This document shows positions 8,335 to 16,870 of a stretch of DNA of 40,665 nt, piece by piece (position 1 is the first letter of the stretch; the number at the start of each line of letters is the position of its first letter). Source of the DNA: Opitutaceae bacterium UBA3033 (GTDB taxonomy: Bacteria; Verrucomicrobiota; Verrucomicrobiia; Opitutales; Opitutaceae); contig DFDG01000076.1 of NCBI GenBank assembly GCA_002367815.1, forward strand, positions 1 to 40,665, given 5' to 3'. Made by a program: the position numbers and the translations under genes. Below the pieces are notes generated by a model. It saw nothing but the letters and a program-made list of their open reading frames with translations, ran no database searches and was not told the origin of the DNA.

Positions 8335-8967
8335 ATGGCATACGAACTCCCCCCCCTGGCCTACGCCGCCAACGCGCTTGAGCCCCACATCGATGCACGC
8401 ACGATGGAAATCCATCACGGCAAGCACCATCAGGCCTACATCACCAACGCCAATAATTTCCTGAAAGATCACGCCGAACTCGGCGCGCTTTCTGTCAACC
8501 AACTGATTGCAGATCTTTCCAAGGTTCCGGATGCCATTCGCGGAGGTCTGCGCAATAACGCCGGCGGACACAGCAACCACAGCTTTTTCTGGACCATCCT
8601 CGGTCCCGGCAAAGGCGGCACCCCAACCGGTGCACTCGGTGCTGCGATCACTGCCACTTTCGGTTCCTTCGATGCCTTCAAGGAAGCTTTCGCCAAGGCT
8701 GGCGCGACCCGCTTCGGTTCTGGCTGGGCTTGGCTCTACGTCACCGCGGATAAGAAACTCGCCGTTGGCTCGACGGCCAATCAGGACAGCCCCCTCATGG
8801 GGCAGGCTGTAGCTGGCATCGCCGGCACTCCAGTCATCGCCATCGACGTCTGGGAACACGCTTACTACCTGAACTACCAGAATCGCCGCCCTGACTATAT
8901 CGCCGCATTCTGGAACGTGGTAAATTGGGACGCTGCGGCCGCCAACTACGCAGCTGCCACGGCCTGA
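8335..8967 (+). CDS. sodA: Superoxide dismutase, Mn-type
   Basis: A 210-residue Fe/Mn superoxide dismutase. Metal ligands are H27, H82, D171 and H175, with the DVWEHAYY signature at 171-178. Metal-discriminating positions look Mn-like: GGHSNH (G77/G78) and a glutamine at 150 in the NQDSP segment. There is no signal peptide, so it is cytoplasmic. It disproportionates superoxide to oxygen and peroxide, which fits aerobic or microaerobic life. A strong stem-loop terminator follows 25 bp after the stop. Cofactor choice from sequence alone is not certain; a cambialistic enzyme is possible. Confidence 0.94.
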   Translation: MAYELPPLAYAANALEPHIDARTMEIHHGKHHQAYITNANNFLKDHAELGALSVNQLIADLSKVPDAIRGGLRNNAGGHSNHSFFWTILGPGKGGTPTGALGAAITATFGSFDAFKEAFAKAGATRFGSGWAWLYVTADKKLAVGSTANQDSPLMGQAVAGIAGTPVIAIDVWEHAYYLNYQNRRPDYIAAFWNVVNWDAAAANYAAATA

Positions 8968-8992
8968 GCCTTACGCTTAAGAAGATTTCACC

Positions 8993-9025
8993 AAAGCCGC
9001 ACTCATTCGGGTGCGGCTTTTTTAT
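8993..9025 (+). terminator. Rho-independent terminator of sodA
   Basis: A perfect 10-bp stem (AAAGCCGCAC at 8993-9002 pairing with GTGCGGCTTT at 9011-9020), an 8-nt loop and a T-rich tract. It sits just after sodA and before the convergent tolB end, so it may also limit transcription from the other side, though the T-run is better on the plus strand. Confidence 0.9.
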
Positions 9026-9043
9026 TTCAGGTGGAGATGAGGT

Positions 9044-10237
9044 TCAGGGCACCCAGACATTGGCCTGAAATGTCGGTCCAAAATTTGCCGGACTAATCGC
9101 CGTGCTCTTGCCGCTCTCTGTATCCAAGATGCAGATGCGACTGGAACTTTCATCCCGTGCAGTGTAAACAAGGTGCCGACCATCGCCCAGCCAGCAGGGC
9201 TCAACCCCATCGAAAGGAGCGTGAGACGCCTGCACTGCCGATCCACTTTTGGAGAAATCATAAGTGGCAATCTGGTAACCACGACCGATGCGAATGGTGA
9301 ATGCTATCTTGTTGGCATCCGCCCGACTCCAGTCCGGTTCAGCACAATAACCACTGATATTCGTCGGCACGCGGCGCATGCTACCGCCCGCCGTCGACAT
9401 GAGATAAAGTTGTGGACCACCGGCCGCGTCCGAGGTGAAGATGATGTTCGAACCATCGGCCGAGAAACAGGGTGACGCTTCCACGGCATCCGAACGGGTC
9501 AACCGGCGAATCTGCCGACCCTGCGCATTGCCGATGTATATCTCCGCATTGCCCTCGCCGCTTAATACCATGGCAACCTGCTGCCCGTCGGGGCTGAAAC
9601 GCGCGCCACTATTAGTGCCTTTGAAACTCACAAACGAAGTCCGCTGGTAATTATTGAGATCAATCTGGTAAATATCCGGAAACCCGGAACGGAAAAAACT
9701 GGTGTAGATAATCTTGTTCCCGTCCTTCGACCAACGCGGCGTGAGTGCCTGCGCGTTGTCCTTGGTGATCTGTTTCACTTCACCAAAAAATAAATCAGAG
9801 GTGTAGACTTCTTTGCGACTGGTGCGTTCACCAATGAAGGTGAGTTTGGTGGCAAAGAAGCCCTTTAACCCAATACCATTGGTTCGTTCGACAGCCACGT
9901 CCGCCGCGCGCAACAGCGCATTCCTTAAATTCGCGCCACTTACGACCTCGGTATGCACTTTGGCGCCGCCATCGCGCTCAATGTCCACTCTCACCTGGTT
10001 GGTGGCAACTTGCGTAAAGCGAATATCAAAAGAAAAACCACTGCCAACCAAACGGTAACGCCCATGGACGCGAAACGCCAGCAGGGCCAGATTGTTGAGT
10101 TCGTCCACATTGGACGAGACGCGAACCGCCACCGTCTTAATGTCGGCAGATATTATCACGTCACCGATTTGTCTCTCAGCGAAGCCCACTGACAGTGTGA
10201 AAAGAAAGAATAAAAAAAGGCGTGGAAGTTTTTGCAT
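9044..10237 (-). CDS. tolB: TolB-like periplasmic beta-propeller protein
   Basis: A 397-residue protein with an N-terminal signal sequence (hydrophobic FLFFLFTLSVGFA, probable cleavage after residue 20). An N-terminal domain (about 22-140) is followed by WD40-like PD40 repeats with the repeated patterns 'P.WS.DG..I.Y.S', 'ARFSPDGQQVAM' and 'PCFSADGSNIIF'. TolB works with Tol-Pal at the outer membrane. No tolQRA or pal gene lies in this window; the gene stands alone, divergent from mrp. The length (E. coli TolB has 430) and order of blades fit TolB better than a peptidase propeller. Confidence 0.85.
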   Translation of the reverse strand: MQKLPRLFLFFLFTLSVGFAERQIGDVIISADIKTVAVRVSSNVDELNNLALLAFRVHGRYRLVGSGFSFDIRFTQVATNQVRVDIERDGGAKVHTEVVSGANLRNALLRAADVAVERTNGIGLKGFFATKLTFIGERTSRKEVYTSDLFFGEVKQITKDNAQALTPRWSKDGNKIIYTSFFRSGFPDIYQIDLNNYQRTSFVSFKGTNSGARFSPDGQQVAMVLSGEGNAEIYIGNAQGRQIRRLTRSDAVEASPCFSADGSNIIFTSDAAGGPQLYLMSTAGGSMRRVPTNISGYCAEPDWSRADANKIAFTIRIGRGYQIATYDFSKSGSAVQASHAPFDGVEPCWLGDGRHLVYTARDESSSRICILDTESGKSTAISPANFGPTFQANVWVP

Positions 10238-10285
10238 GAAGAGTGGCGGCGCTTAGGTTGATTGTTTTGAGGCATTTCTATTTAC

Positions 10286-10300
10286 ATGCCTGCAAGGCAT
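10286..10300. promoter_or_regulatory. Operator-like palindrome between tolB and mrp
   Basis: ATGCCT-GCA-AGGCAT is a perfect interrupted palindrome of 15 bp in the 103-bp divergent gap. A further AGGCAT half-site lies at 10270-10275, 25 bp from the second arm in the same orientation. On the minus strand the palindrome sits between TTGTTA-like and TAAATA-like hexamers that could be a tolB promoter (15-bp spacing, non-ideal). It could bind a dimeric regulator; there is no direct evidence. Confidence 0.3.
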
Positions 10301-10340
10301 AACAACTTAATTTCCTCCCGGTTCCCATCATTTTACACTC

Positions 10341-11432
10341 GTGACCACAGAAGATATCAAAGCCCAGCTCAAACAAGTGAAGTATCCCGGCTTCAGCCGC
10401 GACATTGTGTCCTTCGGACTCGTGCGTTCGGCCGGGTTCGCCGATGGGGTGGCCAAGGTATCTTTGGCGATCACCACCAGTGATGCAAAGATCCCATTGC
10501 AACTGAAGGCCGAGGTCGACCAGTGCTTGCGCGCCATGCCGGGAGTCAAGGAAACCATTATCGATATCGCCGTTTCCGCGGTGAAGGCGCCGGCGCCCAC
10601 CGCCACTGGAGGAAATCTCGCCGGTGGTGCCCGTTTGCCGAAAGGGATTAAATCCGCCGTGGCGGTCGCATCAGGCAAAGGAGGGGTGGGTAAAAGTACT
10701 TTTTCCGTCAATCTAGCCTGTGCGCTGGCCCAATTGTTGGAAATGCAAGGGCGACCCGGTCGAGTCGGACTGATGGACATTGATATCTACGGACCAAGTG
10801 TGCCGTTGATGATGGGTTTGAGCGGTCGTCCGGGCTTTGAGGGGGAAGGCGCCGAAGCCGTGCTGATTCCGATGGAGCATCATGGCGTAAAAGTGATGAG
10901 CATGGGATTTTTAGTGGATGATAATACTCCGGTCGTGTGGCGCGGACCCATGATTATGAAAACCGTGCAACAATTCGTCCAAAACGTGAAATGGGGCGAA
11001 TTAGATATATTGATTATCGACCTGCCACCCGGCACCGGCGATGCCCAACTTTCCCTCGTGCAAACTTTGCCCCTGAGTGGAGCAATTATTGTGACCACCC
11101 CACAGACCGCCGCAACCAATGTAGCCCGCAAGGGCGGTTTGATGTTTCAAAAGGTCAATGTGCCGTTGCTCGGAGTAGCAGAGAACATGAGCTATTTCAT
11201 TGATCCAACCGGTGCCCGGCACGAACTCTTCGGTAGTGGGGGCGGCGCAGTTACCGCTGAAAAACTCGGCACGATATTACTTGGCCAAGTCCCGCTGGTG
11301 CCGGAAATTCGGGAAGGGGGCGATATGGGGCAACCCATCGTCGTGCGTGATCCCAAGCATGTTGCCTCCGAGATATTTCGCAATATTGCTGACGGTCTGT
11401 TGGTCAAAATGGCCGATACCCATTCGTCATAA
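10341..11432 (+). CDS. mrp: Mrp/NBP35-family P-loop ATPase (iron-sulfur carrier), lacking the CxxC motif
   Basis: A 363-residue protein from a GTG start. Residues 1-80 form an MIP18/FeS-assembly-P-like N-terminal domain. The P-loop is the deviant Walker A GKGGVGKST (112-120), with Walker B DLPPGTGD (227-234) and the family segment ENMSYF (281-286). In ApbC/Mrp proteins a CxxC pair normally follows this segment and binds the transferred [4Fe-4S] cluster; here the sequence reads IDPTGARHELF, with no cysteine. The ATPase may therefore carry a cluster differently or act in another way. It is transcribed away from tolB. Confidence 0.88.
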   Translation: MTTEDIKAQLKQVKYPGFSRDIVSFGLVRSAGFADGVAKVSLAITTSDAKIPLQLKAEVDQCLRAMPGVKETIIDIAVSAVKAPAPTATGGNLAGGARLPKGIKSAVAVASGKGGVGKSTFSVNLACALAQLLEMQGRPGRVGLMDIDIYGPSVPLMMGLSGRPGFEGEGAEAVLIPMEHHGVKVMSMGFLVDDNTPVVWRGPMIMKTVQQFVQNVKWGELDILIIDLPPGTGDAQLSLVQTLPLSGAIIVTTPQTAATNVARKGGLMFQKVNVPLLGVAENMSYFIDPTGARHELFGSGGGAVTAEKLGTILLGQVPLVPEIREGGDMGQPIVVRDPKHVASEIFRNIADGLLVKMADTHSS

Positions 11433-11506
11433 ATATCACATTGTAGTGAAATCACCGGCATTGACAGCACGCGCCTAGTCCATCTCATTTGCCAACCGAA
11501 CTAGGC

Positions 11507-11761
11507 ATGACTTTATCAGCTCAAGAGCCCGAGACCTCGCGCGAATTCGTAAAACAGTCCAGCCTGTATCAGGAGTTTTTGGCGGAGCGTGAGGAAATAT
11601 TGAAGCACAAGTGGCTTGAATCCGAGCGGCTGGGTTACGACATCGGTTTTGAAAGGGCCTTGTTGGATTGGATTCGCAAGCATCGCGAAGGCTGGCGGGC
11701 CGCCCGACGAACACCCCAGACAAGTGGTGGCGCGCGAGTGATCAGTATTTCCGGTAGCTGA
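11507..11761 (+). CDS. Small charged helical protein of unknown function
   Basis: The ATG at 11507 gives 84 residues; an in-frame TTG at 11489 is less likely. The core (about 20-60) is a strongly charged, probably helical segment with FLAEREEILKHKWLES and a 'DIGFERALLDWIRKHREGW' pattern, followed by a disordered basic tail. I cannot name a family. No signal peptide, cysteine or membrane helix is present. The regular core suggests a real gene and possibly a nucleic-acid or protein contact, but the function is unknown. It follows mrp by about 75 bp. Confidence 0.6.
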   Translation: MTLSAQEPETSREFVKQSSLYQEFLAEREEILKHKWLESERLGYDIGFERALLDWIRKHREGWRAARRTPQTSGGARVISISGS

Positions 11762-11770
11762 GCACCGGGC

Positions 11771-11800
11771 ACAAAAAAGCCGGGCGGGGAGCCCGGCTTG
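11771..11800 (-). terminator. Rho-independent terminator of rpmG
   Basis: Read on the minus strand, AAGCCGGGC pairs perfectly with GCCCGGCTT (9 bp, 5-nt loop; plus-strand arms 11777-11785 and 11791-11799) and is followed by a run of T. It lies 23 bp downstream of the rpmG stop. On the plus strand the stem lacks a T-run, so it mainly serves the minus-strand gene. Confidence 0.85.
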
Positions 11801-11822
11801 GATAAATGAGCTAAAATGAGAC

Positions 11823-11987
11823 TTACTTGATCTCTTTGTGCAGCGTATGGCGCTTTAAGAAGGGATTATATTTCTTCTTCTCGATACGCTCGGTCACGGT
11901 TTTTTTGTTACGCGTGGTGAGGTAGCGGGATACTGGTTTACCCTCTTTGCGGGCTTCGGTGCACTCTAGGATTACTTGGTCTTGCAT
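11823..11987 (-). CDS. rpmG: Ribosomal protein bL33, zinc-free form
   Basis: A 54-residue protein from the ATG at 11985-11987. It matches bL33: an N-terminal beta strand (DQVILECTEA), 'YLTTRNKKT', then 'KKYNPFLKRHTLHKE'. The two Cys pairs of zinc-binding bL33 are absent (only one Cys at residue 8), so this is the C-minus form. It belongs to the large subunit near the E-site. An upstream in-frame start at 12044 would add 19 residues not seen in the family. It is followed by its own terminator. Confidence 0.93.
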   Translation of the reverse strand: MQDQVILECTEARKEGKPVSRYLTTRNKKTVTERIEKKKYNPFLKRHTLHKEIK

Positions 11988-12069
11988 GATTGAAAGGTGT
12001 GAAGGGTCAGAGCAAAGCCTGCGACCGCCGCAGAGCAACTCCAAAGTTTAAGCGGTCAATGAGCTGATC

Positions 12070-13410
12070 TCAGTGCCGACTTTCAGTCAGAGGCAACATG
12101 ACTCCCCGGCGGAACAGTGTCACCTGACCGGAGCTGGCTGAAACCACGATGGCAATACATTCGGCCTTCAAACTGATCGCGGCAGCAGCAGCGTGTCGGC
12201 TGCCCAAGCCACCCGGCAAAGTATGCTCGGTATCCACCGCTTGGATTAAACTACCGGCGGACTCCACCACGCCATCCCCTCCAATCAGAAACGCGCCGTC
12301 AATTGATGAAAATTCCTTTACGGTTTCATCCATGAACGGATTCAGGATGTTTCGATCCTCTTCCTTGTAACCATAGAACGGATTCAAGACCAGAGGTTTG
12401 GCGAATTTGGAAGTATGATCAACGTCCCCCACGACGAACAAACACCCCACGGGCCGACCTTCCCGTCCCTCGACCGCCAACTCGGTCGCCACCGCGATCA
12501 CGCGCTCCAAAACTTCCGGCTTTACATCATCCGGCAGTAGATCCTGTTGGCCTGTGAGCAGGGTTTGAAATTCCCGTTCAATATCCACCACCGTCAGGGT
12601 GTCGAATTGATTGCTACCGGCCATACCTCCCACGCAACAGATCCGATCGTTGAACGTGATCACACCGCGCGTAAGGGCCACCAGGATCGCGCTGCGTAAC
12701 TGGGCCATGCGCTGGTTCGAAAATGAACGCACCTGTATCGTGACATTAAACTCCTTCGGGTCATCGCTCGGTTCGATCGGATTGCGCGTCACCAGGATGG
12801 TTTTGCCTTTCGCATGCAAAGCTCCGGTTTGAAGCCCACCGACAAAAGTATCGCCAAAGACCATGATTGCACTGCAACCGGCACCCTTGGCCACGCGTTG
12901 AGCCTCCTGAAACATCAATCGGTTGGTGCGGTTTTGCTGGGTCTGCACCGGTCGAATACTACCAAAACCACCGATCAACCGATCATAGAGTGAATCCAGG
13001 TCTGGTGCACTGGTCAGGTTTTCCACCAATTCCGGCTCGCGCACTTGGCGGGCGATTGACGCCAGCACTTGCAAATAATCCCGGGACTTTTCTCCTGCGA
13101 TCAGCATGAAGATCAGATGCACGCGCTCTTCATCTTTGGCTCCGTCATGGCGGAAACCCACCTGACTACGACCAATCGCCAAAATATAGCGGCGCTTCAT
13201 TTTTACGCGGAGATGCGGCAGCGAAACCCCGAGACCCAAATAAGTCGTCATAGTGCCCTCACGGGCCAGTAATCCGCGAAGTAATGTTTCGGGCTTCAGA
13301 TCAACGAATTTATCGACACTGACCGCCAACAGTTCACCCAAGGCCCCACGCAAGCTCCCGCTGTGCAGGTCAATGATGCGACTGCGGGCGATAATTTTCT
13401 CAAGCCGCAT
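12070..13410 (-). CDS. PTS EIIA(type 2)-CdaZ-like diadenylate cyclase fusion
   Basis: A 446-residue protein of three parts. Residues 1-150 are a fructose/mannitol-type EIIA domain: GVSLPHLR puts the phosphorylatable histidine at H66, followed by a 'VHLIFMLIAGE' strand and a 'YLQVLASIARQV' helix. Residues about 160-290 are a Rossmann-like domain resembling the pyruvate-kinase C-terminal-like domain of archaeal CdaZ. Residues about 295-440 are the diadenylate cyclase (DisA_N) domain, with a DGA motif (371-373) and GLGSRHA (401-407), where the classic RHR is RHA. The last two parts match the archaeal CdaZ order. The predicted product is c-di-AMP from two ATP. Phosphorylation of H66 could control activity; this is inference. 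It is the last gene of a minus-strand group after nuoA (44-bp gap). Confidence 0.82.
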   Translation of the reverse strand: MRLEKIIARSRIIDLHSGSLRGALGELLAVSVDKFVDLKPETLLRGLLAREGTMTTYLGLGVSLPHLRVKMKRRYILAIGRSQVGFRHDGAKDEERVHLIFMLIAGEKSRDYLQVLASIARQVREPELVENLTSAPDLDSLYDRLIGGFGSIRPVQTQQNRTNRLMFQEAQRVAKGAGCSAIMVFGDTFVGGLQTGALHAKGKTILVTRNPIEPSDDPKEFNVTIQVRSFSNQRMAQLRSAILVALTRGVITFNDRICCVGGMAGSNQFDTLTVVDIEREFQTLLTGQQDLLPDDVKPEVLERVIAVATELAVEGREGRPVGCLFVVGDVDHTSKFAKPLVLNPFYGYKEEDRNILNPFMDETVKEFSSIDGAFLIGGDGVVESAGSLIQAVDTEHTLPGGLGSRHAAAAAISLKAECIAIVVSASSGQVTLFRRGVMLPLTESRH

Positions 13411-13454
13411 ATTTGTACCCTAGCTTATGATACTCGACGCTGGTGCCCCGTGAT

Positions 13455-13826
13455 TTATTTTTCCCACTCGAGGGCACCTTTTTTAATCTCATAGAAAAGA
13501 CCGAGAACGAGGACCCCGACAAAAAACAGCACGGGGCCGAGAATCGCGATGTGATTGGCGAGGAAATCCCGATAAATAAAAGTCAGCGGTATAAGAAAAA
13601 CCACTTCGATGTCGAAAATGATGAAGAGCATGGCGGTCACATAGAATTTGACCGAAAACCGTGAGTGCACCAGCCCCTCGGCACGCACTCCACACTCATA
13701 AGCGGTGTCCTTGATCGCATTCTTCTTCGAGCGTTGCCCAAACAAGTGGGTCGCCGCGATGATCAGCCCTGCGATTCCGGCCGCCAATCCGGCTTGGATA
13801 AGAAATGGGAGATACGTGGAGGACAT
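13455..13826 (-). CDS. nuoA: NADH-quinone oxidoreductase subunit A (stand-alone)
   Basis: The ATG at 13824-13826 gives 123 residues; an alternative start at 13862 adds 12. Three membrane helices are present. Family marks include 'YECG', the 'SRFSVKFYVTAMLF' segment and FDIEVVFLIP, with acidic residues in the quinone-channel region. NuoA is a membrane-arm subunit of respiratory complex I. No nuoB or other nuo gene adjoins it: upstream is the DUF362-like gene (41-bp gap), downstream the cyclase fusion. Isolated nuoA is uncommon, since nuoA usually starts a nuoA-N operon. Confidence 0.9.
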   Translation of the reverse strand: MSSTYLPFLIQAGLAAGIAGLIIAATHLFGQRSKKNAIKDTAYECGVRAEGLVHSRFSVKFYVTAMLFIIFDIEVVFLIPLTFIYRDFLANHIAILGPVLFFVGVLVLGLFYEIKKGALEWEK

Positions 13827-13867
13827 CGCGGGAAATTTCGCTGCCTGAGGGGCAACTGACAAGCGGT

Positions 13868-14896
13868 TTATTTATCGAGCTTGATGAACTGAGCTTCCTT
13901 GGTGTCGCCCAACCCCACTCCCAGCATCTCGGCAAACTCCAAAGTGCGAATCTCTTCGGAGACTGGTGGGAAGCCGGAAAGTTTACGCCATCCGTTTATG
14001 CGATCGAGCATCAGTGAGTCCAACATCACGGGGTCGCGGCTCAGCCAGAGCAGTGGTTCCGAAACCGAATAAAGGGAATTAAAGTATGGGCCGCCGATAA
14101 ATTGGTAGGCCTGCAAACTGACGAGGGTGAATACCCAGGTCTCGCGCAACTCCGGGATGGCACTCATCTCAGCCACGGCAGCGGGCGCATTGGCCGGACT
14201 GCGAAAAAAACGCGCAGTGTTTGAAGCATTCCACAAAGTGGCGTTCACCAATGCCCCGTTTACCCCCAGCGTGGGATGATCGGTGTAGACCGGAAGATTG
14301 ATCCAAAAATCGGCATCCAGGAAAAGTGGCGTGGCGAGAAAACTCTTACGATCCTCGTCCTTGGTCGAGCTGTTGGGCACCCCTTTGGTCTGCGACTCGG
14401 CGAATATCGGATCGAATCGCTGGGGCAACGGACTATCATAAAACCAAACCGGATCAAAGAAACGGCCTGATTCCAACACGTAGATGGGATGCTCGGGAAA
14501 GGCCGACATGCCGCTGGCCAATGATGGCAAATATCCGGTCATCCGCAGACGCAACTGGTTCAGCCCGACGAGAAAAATACCCTTCGGTTCAAAGCCCCGC
14601 CGTTCCAACGCGTTAATTACGGCTCGCACCAAGGGCAAAGGGGTGGCCAAACCCGGCCCGGAATCAGTATAGATCTTTAGCCCCACCTTTTTCTTCTCCC
14701 CCGGCACCAGACGCCGACCGCTATTTTGTTCAAACTTATTGATCAGCCGCTCCACTTCCCGGTCGTAGGTGGATTGAGTGAAATCCGGTAGGCGTGATTC
14801 CCAGATTGGCAGTTGGCCCGCCTTTTCCGGCACTCCATCGGCGCCGAATCCAGGCAGGATTGTCAGTAAAAAGGCTCCTAATAGGTAAAAACGCAT
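13868..14896 (-). CDS. Secreted DUF362-like protein
   Basis: A 342-residue protein with an N-terminal signal sequence (YLLGAFLLTILPGFGA). The segment VGLKIYTDSGPGLATPLPLV, followed by a helix and 'GIFLVG', resembles the DUF362 core, in which a metal- or substrate-binding site is proposed. The typical ferredoxin cysteines are absent. The mature protein would be periplasmic or exported. The function is unknown. It is the first gene of an apparent three-gene minus-strand group with nuoA and the cyclase fusion and is divergent from dnaG. Confidence 0.65.
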   Translation of the reverse strand: MRFYLLGAFLLTILPGFGADGVPEKAGQLPIWESRLPDFTQSTYDREVERLINKFEQNSGRRLVPGEKKKVGLKIYTDSGPGLATPLPLVRAVINALERRGFEPKGIFLVGLNQLRLRMTGYLPSLASGMSAFPEHPIYVLESGRFFDPVWFYDSPLPQRFDPIFAESQTKGVPNSSTKDEDRKSFLATPLFLDADFWINLPVYTDHPTLGVNGALVNATLWNASNTARFFRSPANAPAAVAEMSAIPELRETWVFTLVSLQAYQFIGGPYFNSLYSVSEPLLWLSRDPVMLDSLMLDRINGWRKLSGFPPVSEEIRTLEFAEMLGVGLGDTKEAQFIKLDK

Positions 14897-15008
14897 ATGT
14901 TTGAGTCGCCTAAAATAGGTCGATGTTTCATCAGCAAGCTCGGAAACTTGACAGCACGGTCCCTCGGTTGAAAGTGCATTCTTTGCGCTGACTGCGTAAT
15001 ACCGTTAC

Positions 15009-16850
15009 ATGCCCGTCATCAAACCCACTTGCGTGCGCGACCTGAAATTGCGTGTAAACATCGCCGATGTTGTATCTCGGGTGGTGACATTGCGCAAAGC
15101 GGGTTCACGTTTCAAAGGCCTCTGCCCTTTCCATAACGAGAAATCTCCCTCGTTTCACGTCGATCCCGACAAGGGCTTCTACAAATGCTTCGGTTGCGGT
15201 AAGGCGGGTGATGTCATCACTTTTGTGCGGGAGACCGAGCAGCTCGGATTTACCGAGGCCGTGGAAGCTATCGGTCAACGATTCGCCGTTGAGATTGAAT
15301 ATGAACAGGGCTCCGGACCCAGTCGTGAGGAAAGATCACTCCGGCAGGAAATATTCGAGATCCACGATCTCGCTGCCGATCATTATCACCAGTCCTACCA
15401 AGCACATACGCCCACAGGTGATTATTTGAGGAAATACTGGGTGGAGCAGCGCAAATTTTCTCCGGAATTGGCCGAGGAGTATAAAATCGGCGCTGCGACC
15501 CCGACCGACGACGGTTTGGGCGCTCTGCTGCTCAGGAATAAATTTTCCGAGGAAGCCCTGCGGCAATGCGGCCTGTTCTTTATTCGTGAGCAAGCGGTGC
15601 TGGGGCTGGGTTCCCTAAAACCCCGCTTTCGGGGTCGTTTGATGATTCCGATACGCGATCATCAGGGTCGCGTGGTCGCGTTTACGGCCCGTCAAACCGA
15701 TCTGACTCCCGGGGATGATCCCGCTCGTGAAGCCAAATACGTCAATTCGCCCGAGACGCCCATTTTCATCAAAGGTAACTTGCTTTTCAATTTGGATCGC
15801 GCCCGCACGGCCGTTGGCGAGGGTGATCCCTTTGTGTTGGTCGAGGGTCAACTCGATGCCCTGCGGTGCTGGAGTGTGGGGCTAAAAACCGCGATTGCCC
15901 CCCAAGGAACCTCCATCACCGAAACTCAATTGGTCTTGATCCGCCGTTATCACAGCCAAGTGGAATGTTTTTTTGACAGTGATTCTGCCGGTCAAAAGGC
16001 CGCCATGCGGTTCCTGCCCATGGCGCTGAAGGCTGGACTGGAAGTGCGATTCCTAAAACATGCCGGACTAGAGAAAGTGGATCCCGATTTGCTCTTTCTT
16101 GAGCAGGGATTGCCTGCATACGCCGAGCTGAAACGTGGCTCTCTCTCCGCCATGTCGTATGCCTGCCAAACCGCGCTACCGGACCCAGTGGTTGCTTCGT
16201 CCGAGCAAAAATCGCGAGCCGCCCGTTCCATCCTTGAGCTCGTTTCAACCATTGAATCAGAGGTGGCTCGAAGTGAATTTCTTAATGAGGCTGCCCGCCA
16301 TCTGCATATCACCGCATCGGCTTTACAGCATGATCTTCAAACCTTTACAAAAAAACAGGGACAAAACATTCGACCCACCGAAATCCCGACCCCCAAGCCT
16401 GATAATGCCGCCACCTCCGAATTGCACCTGCTGATGGTTTGCCTGCATTTTGAGCAGATTGGGCATCCTTTATCCACCGTTCTGCCCCATGACTGGATTG
16501 ATATCAGTCACACTGCAGGCATCCTCTTGAACCGCTTTTTGGCCGAGTTTGAGCACAATAGCTGGCCCGGTCGGGATCATCTCGACGATCTGCTCGAAAC
16601 CACCGAAGAAAAAGCGCTGGTTGCGTCCCTGCTCTTCGACACCCCCACATTTGAAGATCCGGTCAAAGTAGCCAATGAGGGATTGGTTATGTTGCGGGCA
16701 CGGGCTCTCGAGCCACGTCTGCAACAAATAGAACTTGATTTAGCCAACCACCAAGTGGACAGTGAAATTGACCCAATTTCACTCTTAAAAGAACGTTCTA
16801 ATATCCACCGCCAGCTCCGCCAACCGCTCGGTCTTTCCGTTGCGGTCTGA
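15009..16850 (+). CDS. dnaG: DNA primase
   Basis: A 613-residue DnaG with the CHC2 zinc ribbon (C39, H42, C60, C63) and the 'GLCPFHNEKSPSF' segment. The TOPRIM-type catalytic domain has VEGQLD (278-283) with the essential Glu and a FDSDSAG segment near 321-328 (usual form D-x-D-x-A-G). A C-terminal helicase-interacting domain follows. It makes RNA primers at the fork. dnaG is followed by rpoD after 20 bp, the classical dnaG-rpoD arrangement. Confidence 0.96.
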   Translation: MPVIKPTCVRDLKLRVNIADVVSRVVTLRKAGSRFKGLCPFHNEKSPSFHVDPDKGFYKCFGCGKAGDVITFVRETEQLGFTEAVEAIGQRFAVEIEYEQGSGPSREERSLRQEIFEIHDLAADHYHQSYQAHTPTGDYLRKYWVEQRKFSPELAEEYKIGAATPTDDGLGALLLRNKFSEEALRQCGLFFIREQAVLGLGSLKPRFRGRLMIPIRDHQGRVVAFTARQTDLTPGDDPAREAKYVNSPETPIFIKGNLLFNLDRARTAVGEGDPFVLVEGQLDALRCWSVGLKTAIAPQGTSITETQLVLIRRYHSQVECFFDSDSAGQKAAMRFLPMALKAGLEVRFLKHAGLEKVDPDLLFLEQGLPAYAELKRGSLSAMSYACQTALPDPVVASSEQKSRAARSILELVSTIESEVARSEFLNEAARHLHITASALQHDLQTFTKKQGQNIRPTEIPTPKPDNAATSELHLLMVCLHFEQIGHPLSTVLPHDWIDISHTAGILLNRFLAEFEHNSWPGRDHLDDLLETTEEKALVASLLFDTPTFEDPVKVANEGLVMLRARALEPRLQQIELDLANHQVDSEIDPISLLKERSNIHRQLRQPLGLSVAV

Positions 16851-16870
16851 TTTTTTTGTCCCTACTCATC

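Noticed and set aside
14948..14976. TTGACA boxes before dnaG (14948), the gene at 11507 (11461) and mreB (21425) as promoters
   Set aside because: No good -10 hexamer occurs at 16-18 bp in any of the three, and the shared TTGACAGCACG between two of them is within chance for a 40-kb window.
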